Positions 16,956 to 24,210 of a DNA stretch of 64,000 nt are shown here, piece after piece. The notes under the pieces were generated by a model. That model was not told where the DNA came from and made no database searches. It saw only the letters and a list, made by a program, of their open reading frames with translations. The stretch lies in NCBI GenBank assembly GCA_964652775.1, contig CAZZAM010000016.1:1-64000 (forward strand), in the 5' to 3' direction. The stretch comes from UBA11346 sp038060575. Its GTDB lineage: Bacteria; Planctomycetota; UBA11346. Numbering within the stretch: position 1 is the stretch's first letter; each line of letters starts with the position of its first letter. The translations under genes and the position numbers were made by a program.

Positions 16956-18107
16956 TTAGCATAATCGTGGATCACCTCGGCCTTGCGGCCGAGGTGATCG
17001 CGTTTCTATCGTCCGTTTGCGCAGCGCCACGTTACCCAGTTGACCGCAAGCGGCCATGATGGAGCGGCCTTTGGTGACGCGTCGCCGCACCGAAACGCCA
17101 TCTTCGCGCAACCAACCAACAAAACGAACGATGTCGTCTTCGCTCGGCGCGGCGGCAATCGGTGCGCTGCCGGGGTTGTAGGGGATCAGGTTGACCATCG
17201 CTCGGCCGAGTGGTCGGCAGAATTCAGCTATCCGCTTGGCGTCATCACGCGTGTCATTGGTGCCGGGAATCAGGCAGTAATTGACGCCAACGACAAAGTT
17301 CCGCCGCTGTCGATAACCGATCAGGATCTGTTGCAGTTCGCCCAAGGAAGTGGTTCGGTTGACCGGCATGATGCGACTGCGGGCACGATCTTCGGCGCTG
17401 TTCAGGCTGATTGATAGGTTGAGACGTTTCCAGCCGAGTGCGTGGAGTTTGGCCAACCCTTCGGCGTGACCGCTGGTGCAGATGGTGATGTGATCCTGAC
17501 CATAACCTAGTCCAGCGCGATCGGTGAGGATGAGCAGCGCCTGATGGAGATGATCCCAGTTGTCGAGTGCCTCGCCCATGCCCATGAACACGAGGTTGCG
17601 TGCCTCCCAGCCCAGACGGACCTTGGCGGTGACGACCTGGGAAACAATTTCAGCCGCAGTCAGATTTCGAATCAGCCCCATCCGTCCGGTTTCGCAGAAC
17701 GTGCAGCCCATCCGGCAACCAACTTGGGACGAAACGCACAGGCTATAATCAATTACGCTTCCATTATCGGCATACCGCATCGGAATGCGCACGGTTTCAA
17801 TCTCGAATCCATCATGGGTAGCAAAGATCGCCTTCGCCGTTGTCCCTTGTTCAGATTCCTCTGTGATCACGCGTTTCGATTCCAGCAAGCCAACACGGAA
17901 AGTTTGTTGCCATATCGCGGCATTTGTCGCGGAGACAGGTGCCCCAAGTTGTTCGAAAGCCAGACGTCCGTCGCAAAACACAGAGCGATGCAGCGTGGGT
18001 GCGACCCCAGCGCCCACGGGCAGTGCAAACCGCGCAGCAGCAACGAACTCAGCCCGAGTGAGGCCAAGTGCGTCGATGGCGACATGTCTTTTGACAGCTG
18101 ATGTCAC
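16956..18107 (-). CDS. rlmN: 23S rRNA (adenine2503-C2)-methyltransferase RlmN
   Basis: A radical-SAM methyltransferase that methylates A2503 of 23S rRNA and A37 of some tRNAs. From GTG 18107 it has 383 residues, matching the family length. The iron-sulfur cluster motif is C131-RMG-C135-TF-C138, preceded by LCVSSQVGC; the substrate-linking Cys near the end (IMAACGQLG, about 354) is present. FMGMGEALDN and ICTSGHAEGL are further family motifs. A longer frame from 18176 would include 23 residues encoded by a REP-like repeat and is rejected as the start, although the ribosome-binding site for the GTG is weak. The last few residues overlap a terminator. It may be transcribed with the upstream aldolase. 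Confidence 0.9.
   Translation of the reverse strand: MTSAVKRHVAIDALGLTRAEFVAAARFALPVGAGVAPTLHRSVFCDGRLAFEQLGAPVSATNAAIWQQTFRVGLLESKRVITEESEQGTTAKAIFATHDGFEIETVRIPMRYADNGSVIDYSLCVSSQVGCRMGCTFCETGRMGLIRNLTAAEIVSQVVTAKVRLGWEARNLVFMGMGEALDNWDHLHQALLILTDRAGLGYGQDHITICTSGHAEGLAKLHALGWKRLNLSISLNSAEDRARSRIMPVNRTTSLGELQQILIGYRQRRNFVVGVNYCLIPGTNDTRDDAKRIAEFCRPLGRAMVNLIPYNPGSAPIAAAPSEDDIVRFVGWLREDGVSVRRRVTKGRSIMAACGQLGNVALRKRTIETRSPRPQGRGDPRLC
16970..16999 (+). terminator. Strong hairpin between convergent prepilin and rlmN genes
   Basis: GATCACCTCGGCC (16970-16982), loop TTGC, GGCCGAGGTGATC (16987-16999): a perfect 13-bp stem followed on the plus strand by GCGTTTCT. It also lies inside the last codons of rlmN on the other strand, so rlmN's variable C-terminal tail is partly encoded by the terminator. 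Confidence 0.75.
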
Positions 18108-18140
18108 GCTATGGTACCCAACCGCGTTGTTGTGGCGGCT

Positions 18141-18231
18141 CCTGGGAGCGCCGCACTCCTGTGCGGCCAGGGGCAATGAAATGTATTTTTGTCACAACGT
18201 TCGAGCCGCACGGGAGTGCGGCGCTCCCAGG
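18141..18231. repeat. Inverted pair of REP-like palindromic elements
   Basis: Two copies of one element face each other: 18141-18168 on the plus strand (begins CCTGGGAGCGCCGCACTCC) and 18205-18231 on the minus strand (same start), separated by 36 nt. They differ at essentially one base and can form one large cruciform as well as small hairpins (GCCGCAC/GTGCGGC). The pair fills the gap between rlmN and fba, ending 2 nt from the fba stop. Related copies occur at 22786-22815 and, more diverged, at 41394-41422. Confidence 0.75.
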
Positions 18232-18233
18232 GC

Positions 18234-19361
18234 TCAATGCCCCATCGAGTGAGCGCCCTTACCGCCTTTGCCCTTTTCGTTCTTCCACTTCGCGTCGGGC
18301 TTGGCGTTGTCGCCATAGACACCGGCGGCGTAGTCGGCGGCCATTTTGGCCAGCGATACGATCGGAACGTTGGCGGCTTGGCCGGCCTGACCGAACTGGC
18401 GCATGCGCTCTTCGCAGATGACCTGCATGGCGGCGCGGGCCGGGGTCAGGTAATCGCGCGGGTCGAATTTGTCGGGCTTTTCCACGAAGACCTTGCGAAT
18501 CGCGGCGGTGATGGCGAGGCGGTTGTCGGTGTCGACGTTGATCTTGCGTACGCCGGCCTTGATGCCCTTCTGGATTTCTTCGACCGGAACGCCGTAGGTT
18601 TCCTTCATCTTGCCGCCGTACTTATTGATCTCGGCGAGCAGATTCTGCGGCACGCTCGATGAGCCGTGCATAACCAAGTGGCAGTTCGGAATCTTGGTGT
18701 GGATCTCTTGAATGCGCGAGACTTTCAATACATCTCCGGTTGGCTTGTGCGAGAACTTGTACGCGCCGTGGCTGGTGCCGATGGCGACGGCCAACGCATC
18801 GATGCCGGTGCGCTTGACGAAATCGACCGCTTGGTCGGGATCGGTCAGCAGTTGATCCATCGTGAGTTTGCCTTCAGCGCCGTGGCCGTCTTCCTTCTCG
18901 CCTTCGCCGGAGGCGAGCGAGCCCAGGCAGCCGAGTTCACCTTCAACGCTGACGCCGAAGGAGTGCGCGATGTTCACGACTTCGCGGGTGACCGCGACGT
19001 TGTACTCGTAGGACGCCGGGGTTTTGGCGTCGTCTTCGAGCGATCCGTCCATCATCACTGAGGTGAATCCGTATTGAATCGCACTGAGACAGGTTTCCGG
19101 CGCATTGCCGTGGTCCTGGTGCATGACGATCGGAATTTCCGGATACAACTCGGATGCGGCCAGCATGAGGTGGCGCAGGAAGTTGTCGTTGGTGAACTTG
19201 CGCGCGCCGCGACTGGCTTGCACGATCACCGGACTCTTGGTGGCGCGGGCTGCCTCCATGATCGCCTGGATCTGCTCCATGTCATTGACGTTGAGGGCGC
19301 AGACGCCGTAGCCGTTCTTGGCAGCGTGATCAAGCAGCGGACGAAGTGGGATCAAGGGCAT
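18234..19361 (-). CDS. fba: Class II fructose-bisphosphate aldolase, Calvin-cycle subtype
   Basis: A 375-residue zinc-dependent aldolase that interconverts fructose 1,6-bisphosphate with glyceraldehyde 3-phosphate and dihydroxyacetone phosphate. The sequence from MPLIPLRPLLDHAAKNGYGV onward closely follows the CbbA-type subgroup: VMHQDHGNAPETC (zinc His and catalytic Asp), SVEGELGCLGSL, AIGTSHGAYKF and VMHGSSSVP. The ATG at 19361 fits the family start; an upstream extension of 48 residues in the same frame is low complexity and unlikely. The C-terminus has a Lys/Gly-rich tail ending SMGH. No RuBisCO or phosphoribulokinase gene is in the window, so glycolysis or gluconeogenesis is the safe role. 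Confidence 0.95.
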   Translation of the reverse strand: MPLIPLRPLLDHAAKNGYGVCALNVNDMEQIQAIMEAARATKSPVIVQASRGARKFTNDNFLRHLMLAASELYPEIPIVMHQDHGNAPETCLSAIQYGFTSVMMDGSLEDDAKTPASYEYNVAVTREVVNIAHSFGVSVEGELGCLGSLASGEGEKEDGHGAEGKLTMDQLLTDPDQAVDFVKRTGIDALAVAIGTSHGAYKFSHKPTGDVLKVSRIQEIHTKIPNCHLVMHGSSSVPQNLLAEINKYGGKMKETYGVPVEEIQKGIKAGVRKINVDTDNRLAITAAIRKVFVEKPDKFDPRDYLTPARAAMQVICEERMRQFGQAGQAANVPIVSLAKMAADYAAGVYGDNAKPDAKWKNEKGKGGKGAHSMGH

Positions 19362-19393
19362 GGAGGTGTTCCGTGAGGTGGGTGGTGAACGAA

Positions 19394-19900
19394 TTACTTC
19401 GCTTCGGACTTGGCTTTGGGCTTCTCGGGCGCAGGTTCGCCAGCCTTTGGCTCGGCGGCCTTTGGTTCTGCTGGCTTGGCGTCGGCCGCCTTGGGCTTCT
19501 CCCACAGCGCTGGAGCTTTGCAGGTGGAGCAGGCCTCGAGACCCTTGGCGAGTGCGTCCTTCAGCGACAATTGATTCTTGGCGAAGCGACAGTTGAACAG
19601 GTGATATTTTTTGCCGCTTTCGCTGGCGAAGACGGTGACCTTGGCGGCGTCATAGACTGGTGGACTGCATTTGCTGCACGGCTCGTCTTCATCGACGATG
19701 GCCTCGGCCAGGGTTTCTTTGATTTTCGCACTGGCGCAATCTTTGGTGTGGTACTTGGTGCCCTTGTCGGTGGTCCAGACTTCGACCTTGGTCGGGTCGG
19801 TGACAACGCCGTCATTGGGGTCCTTGGGTGCATCGCCAGCTGTCGCGAAGCCAGCCAGTGCGAACAGGGACAGGAGGGGGAGGAGGACGGCGTGACGCAT
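19394..19900 (-). CDS. Secreted protein with two tandem YHxxxC...CxxC motifs
   Basis: A 168-residue protein starting at ATG 19900 (GGAG six bases upstream). A signal peptide (HAVLLPLLSLFALAGFATAG) ends at about residue 22. Two copies of a small module follow: KVEVWTTDKGTKYHTKDC...PCSKCSPP and KVTVFASESGKKYHLFNC...ACSTCKAP. Each has one His-x3-Cys and one Cys-x2-Cys, a likely metal site of the Ada-like/zinc-ribbon kind also found as a C-terminal add-on in secreted nucleases. The last 35 residues are Ala/Lys/Pro/Glu repeats (AEPKA). The gene lies 32 nt upstream of fba and 51 nt downstream of the oxidoreductase, all on the same strand. The function is unknown; metal or thiol binding outside the cytoplasm is inference. 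Confidence 0.72.
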   Translation of the reverse strand: MRHAVLLPLLSLFALAGFATAGDAPKDPNDGVVTDPTKVEVWTTDKGTKYHTKDCASAKIKETLAEAIVDEDEPCSKCSPPVYDAAKVTVFASESGKKYHLFNCRFAKNQLSLKDALAKGLEACSTCKAPALWEKPKAADAKPAEPKAAEPKAGEPAPEKPKAKSEAK

Positions 19901-19951
19901 GGGTATCTCCGTGAGCGCGCCACCATAGTGAACTTTAGCCGACAACAATTC

Positions 19952-20950
19952 CTATTCGCAGGTGAAGACCAGCTTCCCAAACTGCTTTCCAGCCTGCATG
20001 CGGACAAAAGCCTCGGCGCCTTGGGCTAATGGCAGGGCGCTATCCACAATTGGGCGGATGCCGTAGCGGCTCACTGCAACCAGCATAGCTGTCCACTCGG
20101 CCGGGCTGCCCATGGTGCTGCCCTGGATGCGCAGTTGTCGCCAAAATACCTTGCGGAGATCGAGACTCTGTGGCACTCCGCCAGTGGCGCCGTAGATGAC
20201 CAACGAGCCGCCCGGTCTCAGGCAGTCGATGGCCTGATTGAGGGCGTCGCCTCCACCGCCGTCAATGACGAGGTCAGCTCCACTTGTCCACTGCGCGAGC
20301 ACCTGCTTTGGCCATGTCGCATCTGCACGATCGAGTGCCAACGTAGCGCCTAGTTCTGTAGCGCGTTTCCGCTTGCCGGAATCCGCCGAAGTTACTGCCA
20401 CCTGACAACCCAGTGCGCGGGCGAATTGGAGTGCAGCCAGCGCCACGCCACCACCGATGCCAGTGATGACCACGCGTGTTCCGCTGGTGGCCTTGCCCTG
20501 ACCAACCAGCGCGCGCCACGCAGTAAGTCCGGCCAGCGGCAACGCTGCTGCCTCGGGCCAACTGAGATGCGCAGGCTTCTCGCTGAGCTGACTAGCCGGC
20601 ACCACGACGTGCGTCGACAGCGTTCCGGCTCGTGGCATGCCGAGGATCGTGAACGCATTGTCTTGCGCGTCCTCGCGCGGTCCCCAGCCGAAACCCGGAT
20701 TGATGACCACTTGTTTGCCGATCCATGATTCCTGACCGGATGCCGCTGCGACCACGATGCCAGCTCCATCGCTCCCGGGAATCACCGGTAACGTCAGACC
20801 CGGATATTTCCCAAGCTGGATCCACACATCGCGGTGATTGAGTGCGGCTGCCTTCAGGCGGACGACGACTTCACCAGTGCCCGGTGAGGGATCAGGCAAT
20901 TCGACCAACGTTGGAGGTGCATTGATTGCGGTGATCTGCAGACAACGCAT
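19952..20950 (-). CDS. Medium-chain dehydrogenase/reductase (quinone oxidoreductase-like)
   Basis: A 332-residue MDR-superfamily NAD(P)H-dependent oxidoreductase. The GroES-like N-domain contains VRLKAAALNHRDVWIQLGKY and the PGSDGAGIV motif. The Rossmann domain has VITGIGGGVALAALQFARALG (a GxGxxA-type dinucleotide site) and an Asp-rich DLVIDGGGGDALNQ segment. The structural zinc cysteines of classical alcohol dehydrogenases are absent, so a zinc-free quinone or enoyl reductase-like enzyme is more likely. AGGAG lies five bases before the ATG. It sits 24 nt after argG and is probably cotranscribed with it. The substrate is not predictable. Confidence 0.85.
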   Translation of the reverse strand: MRCLQITAINAPPTLVELPDPSPGTGEVVVRLKAAALNHRDVWIQLGKYPGLTLPVIPGSDGAGIVVAAASGQESWIGKQVVINPGFGWGPREDAQDNAFTILGMPRAGTLSTHVVVPASQLSEKPAHLSWPEAAALPLAGLTAWRALVGQGKATSGTRVVITGIGGGVALAALQFARALGCQVAVTSADSGKRKRATELGATLALDRADATWPKQVLAQWTSGADLVIDGGGGDALNQAIDCLRPGGSLVIYGATGGVPQSLDLRKVFWRQLRIQGSTMGSPAEWTAMLVAVSRYGIRPIVDSALPLAQGAEAFVRMQAGKQFGKLVFTCE

Positions 20951-20974
20951 ACGCTCTCCTGGCGTTCCCAGGGA

Positions 20975-22207
20975 CTACTTCGCCAAACGCGCAGCGCGGC
21001 GAGCAGCGACGCGCATCGGCAGCGCTTGCAGACGGATGAAGCCGGTCGCGTCACTTTGGTCGTACGCGCCGCCGTCGGCTTCCATCGATGCGATCGCGGC
21101 GTCGTAGAGCGAATGTTTGCTCTCACGGCCAGCGACGATGATGTTGCCCTTGTAGAGCTCGAGGTGCACGCGGCCGGTGACGTGACGCTGACTGACCTTG
21201 AGGAACGCCTGCATCGCGTCCATCTCTTCGCAGAACCAGAAGCCGAAGTAGGCCATCTGCGCCCAGCGCACGGCGAGTTGATTCTTGGTGTGGAGGAGAT
21301 CGCGTCCAACCGTCAGTGCTTCGAGATCCTGGTGTGCGGACAGCAGGATGCTGCCACCTGGGGTTTCGTACACGCCACGGCTCTTCATGCCGACGAAGCG
21401 ACTCTCGACCATGTCGATGCGGCCGACGCCGTGCTTGAAGCCGATCTCGTTGAGATGGGTCAGCAGTGCAGCGGGCTTCATCTTCTTGCCGTTGACCGCG
21501 ACCGGAACGCCTGCGACGAAATCAACGCTGATCGCCTGACGCTTGGCCTTCACCTGATCGAGTGGCAACGTGCGCTGGAACATGCGATCGAGCGGACGCT
21601 GGCCCGGGTCTTCGAGCATGCCGGCTTCGAAGCTGATGTGCAGCAGATTGTCGTCGCTACTCCAGGGATCTTTCTTGTTCGCTTTGACAGGAATGCCCCA
21701 CTTTTTGGCGTAGTCGATCAGTTCCGAGCGGCCCTTGAGGACGGTGTTGAACGACGGGTCGCGCCAGGGGGCGATGATCTTCACGCCAGGGAGCAGAGCG
21801 TAGGCGGTCAATTCGAAACGAACCTGATCGTTGCCTTTGCCAGTTGCGCCGTGCGAGATGTACTGCGCCTTTTCTTTGCGCGCGATATCAACCATGTGCT
21901 TGGCGATGACCGGTCGGGCGAGGCTGGTGCCGAGCAGGTAACGACCTTCGTACTTCGCATTCCAAGCAATCGCTGGGAACACGAAGTCGCTAACGAACTC
22001 TTCCTGAACGTCGCGGATGTAGCACTTCACCGCGCCGGAGTTCAGCGCCTTCTTTTCCAGATCCTTGTACTTCTCGACCTGGCCGATCTTGGCGCAGAAG
22101 CAGATGACTTCGTAGCCCTTTTGTTCCAGCCAACGCACGATGACCGAGGTGTCGAGTCCGCCTGAGTAGGCAAGGACGACGCGTGGTTTTTTCGAAGAGG
22201 CGGCCAT
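20975..22207 (-). CDS. argG: Argininosuccinate synthase
   Basis: A 410-residue enzyme of arginine biosynthesis (citrulline + aspartate + ATP to argininosuccinate). The PP-loop VLAYSGGLDTSV is at about residue 10-21; HGATGKGNDQVRFEL and SDDNLLHISFEAG are further signature segments. The ATG at 22207 has GGAG eight bases upstream; a 31-residue in-frame extension lacks homology. It diverges from the SixA-like gene (102 bp between starts) and heads a minus-strand row with the oxidoreductase, the small secreted protein and fba. No other arginine gene is visible in the window. Confidence 0.97.
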   Translation of the reverse strand: MAASSKKPRVVLAYSGGLDTSVIVRWLEQKGYEVICFCAKIGQVEKYKDLEKKALNSGAVKCYIRDVQEEFVSDFVFPAIAWNAKYEGRYLLGTSLARPVIAKHMVDIARKEKAQYISHGATGKGNDQVRFELTAYALLPGVKIIAPWRDPSFNTVLKGRSELIDYAKKWGIPVKANKKDPWSSDDNLLHISFEAGMLEDPGQRPLDRMFQRTLPLDQVKAKRQAISVDFVAGVPVAVNGKKMKPAALLTHLNEIGFKHGVGRIDMVESRFVGMKSRGVYETPGGSILLSAHQDLEALTVGRDLLHTKNQLAVRWAQMAYFGFWFCEEMDAMQAFLKVSQRHVTGRVHLELYKGNIIVAGRESKHSLYDAAIASMEADGGAYDQSDATGFIRLQALPMRVAARRAARLAK

Positions 22208-22308
22208 GTGATGATCTCCGTATCGGGCGTTGGATGGTGTCGTGGAAGTCATGGGCGCAAGTCGCGGAACGGCTTGCCCTTTGGCCCGAGTCGCAGACAA
22301 ATAGCACC

Positions 22309-22782
22309 ATGATCCTGACCATCATCCGTCACGGGAAGGCAGTAGATCGCGAAGCCTGGCACGGTGATGATCGCGATCGTCCGTTGACTCGCGAAGGGCG
22401 CGAACAGGTTCGCCAAGCGTTACGCGCGTTGACCGAGGTCATTCAGGCCGAGGAAGTCTGGACCAGTCCATGGAAACGGGCGCGACAAACGGCTGAGATC
22501 GCAGCCGAAGTATGGGATCTACCGCTGACCGAATGCACGTGGCTAGCTGGCGATGCTACCGAAATCCCCGATTGGTGTCGGCAGATGCGTGGCACGGGCG
22601 AGATCGTCTTGGTTGGTCATGAACCAGACCTAGGACGCCTCGTTGGTCACCTCATCGGCGGCAAGCCGTTACCCATGAAGAAAGGCGGCGTGGCGATCCT
22701 TGAGGGTTTGCCGCGACCGGGACAAATGGAACTCGCCCTATTTGTTCCTCCGAAGGCCGTGTTGCGGGTTGCAGATGTCTGA
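22309..22782 (+). CDS. SixA-like histidine phosphatase
   Basis: A 157-residue protein of the histidine phosphatase (phosphoglycerate mutase-like) superfamily, small SixA subgroup. The catalytic RHG is at the start (ILTIIRHGKA), the second basic motif is SPWKRARQTAEI, and the second His is in VLVGHEPDLG. SixA removes phosphate from histidine phosphotransfer domains in E. coli, but many homologues have other or unknown substrates. ATG 22309 is preferred to an upstream in-frame start that would overlap argG. It diverges from argG. Confidence 0.88.
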   Translation: MILTIIRHGKAVDREAWHGDDRDRPLTREGREQVRQALRALTEVIQAEEVWTSPWKRARQTAEIAAEVWDLPLTECTWLAGDATEIPDWCRQMRGTGEIVLVGHEPDLGRLVGHLIGGKPLPMKKGGVAILEGLPRPGQMELALFVPPKAVLRVADV

Positions 22783-22785
22783 ACC

Positions 22786-22815
22786 CTGGGAGCGCAGCAC
22801 TCCGGTGCGGCTCGT
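22786..22815 (+). repeat. REP-like palindromic element
   Basis: CCCTGGGAGCGCAGCACTCC followed by GGTGCGGCTC is a slightly changed copy of the elements at 18141-18231. It lies just after the SixA-like stop and before the VKOR fusion start. Confidence 0.6.
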
Positions 22816-22824
22816 CGAGGTCGC

Positions 22825-24123
22825 ATGATCGCTTGGTCTGTTCCTATATGTGGCCTCTGTCTCCTCGCAACCGCCGTTGCGTTGCGTCTCGATCATTGGC
22901 AACTCGGGATCGTGTTGGCGGGTGTAACGCTGTTTGGTGCGATTATAGCCGGAATCATGCGAGCGCGTCCGTCCGCTGTCGTCGTCGCGATCACAGTGGT
23001 CATTGCAGCAACGCGCCTCATGCCCGACGCAATTTGGCCGTGTCCGATTTCCTGCCAGGGCGGGGCGCTGTATCAGGAACTGTTTGGCGTTTCAGTATCT
23101 GTGTGGGCCGTCGCCGGCTTGCTGGTGGTCTGCATCATTGGTTTGCGATTGGCGGCTGACGCAGATAGCGATCGGCGAAAAATTCGCAGTTACATGACGT
23201 CGTTGCTGCTGTGGACGCTTGCTGGTGGTTCGGTGTTCTTTCTCTGGATCGCCTGGCGACTGGATATGCACTGCGGCTACTGCGTTGCGGTTCACACCGG
23301 CGTCCTTGCTGCTGCCGGTTTATTCATTCGTCAGACATGGTGGAATATCCCGGCGGCCGTGCTGGGGTTCCTCGTGTTGTTGATGGCATACGGTTACGAA
23401 TTACGCGTTGATACGCCAACTACTGGCGGAACCACCATCACGCAAGCGCACGAATTCCCGGGTCCGGACGAGGATTGTCCGTGTTTTCACGACGATCCTG
23501 GCACCGAGCCCGAGCCGATTCCCATCGCGCCTGAGGTGGGCTCATTCTTTGGTCCCCAAGGCAGTGCCACCGTTGCAGCCATGGTCGATCCGACGTTGCT
23601 GAGCAGCATTGACTCAGTGCGTCGCCTAGGCTCTGACAAAGCGCCAATGATCGTTGAAGTCGCAATCGATCTGCACTGTCCGCATTGCGCGACCGCGTTG
23701 ACGCCGCTCATGCGTAGGCTCAAGCCACTTGCCAACGCTGGACGGATTGAGGTCATCGAGCGTTTCATGCTCCGGCGGAGTAATCCCCACGGAGCAGAAC
23801 TGGCCGGCCACGTGTTGGCCGCCGGAACCAGTACCCAATTCCAATTCCTGGTCAGCCTCTTGGTGGGGAGCCGCGATGACGCTGGCTGGATGTCTGTTCG
23901 TAGTCGCGTTGCCGAGATTGCCGATCCGATCCTGATCGAAACCGCCTATGCCGCCAACCGACAGGTCATCACCGCCGTGCTGGATGCGGACGGTGCCAGA
24001 CTCAACAAGCTCCAGGTTCGCCAAACACCGTTTGTCGTGCTCAGCAAGCGAACAGGGGAGGAGTTGCACCGCTGGGTGGGCGATCAGGTTGACCCCGCGG
24101 CGATTGTGGCGGGTATTCCGTGA
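22825..24123 (+). CDS. VKOR-family oxidoreductase fused to DsbA-like thioredoxin domain
   Basis: A 432-residue membrane protein. About five hydrophobic segments fill residues 1-190, with the paired loop cysteines C73/C77 (WPCPISCQGG), a following LFG, and the active-site C150-GY-C153 (DMHCGYCVAVHTG). This is the pattern of bacterial vitamin K epoxide reductase homologues, which oxidise periplasmic thiol partners using quinone. After an acidic linker (with CPC at 218-220), residues 270-432 form a thioredoxin-fold domain with C285-PH-C288 (DLHCPHC) and a cis-Pro segment (RQTPFVVL). VKOR fused to its own redox partner is known in cyanobacteria and others. The joint role is making disulfide bonds in secreted proteins. 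ATG 22825 lacks a strong ribosome-binding site. Confidence 0.82.
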   Translation: MIAWSVPICGLCLLATAVALRLDHWQLGIVLAGVTLFGAIIAGIMRARPSAVVVAITVVIAATRLMPDAIWPCPISCQGGALYQELFGVSVSVWAVAGLLVVCIIGLRLAADADSDRRKIRSYMTSLLLWTLAGGSVFFLWIAWRLDMHCGYCVAVHTGVLAAAGLFIRQTWWNIPAAVLGFLVLLMAYGYELRVDTPTTGGTTITQAHEFPGPDEDCPCFHDDPGTEPEPIPIAPEVGSFFGPQGSATVAAMVDPTLLSSIDSVRRLGSDKAPMIVEVAIDLHCPHCATALTPLMRRLKPLANAGRIEVIERFMLRRSNPHGAELAGHVLAAGTSTQFQFLVSLLVGSRDDAGWMSVRSRVAEIADPILIETAYAANRQVITAVLDADGARLNKLQVRQTPFVVLSKRTGEELHRWVGDQVDPAAIVAGIP

Positions 24124-24210
24124 AAACATTGCTGTAAGAAAGGTCATTTGACCGGCATTACCTGGCTGATGATTCTCAACCACGCCCTCCCAACCGCAGA
24201 TGCACAACGC

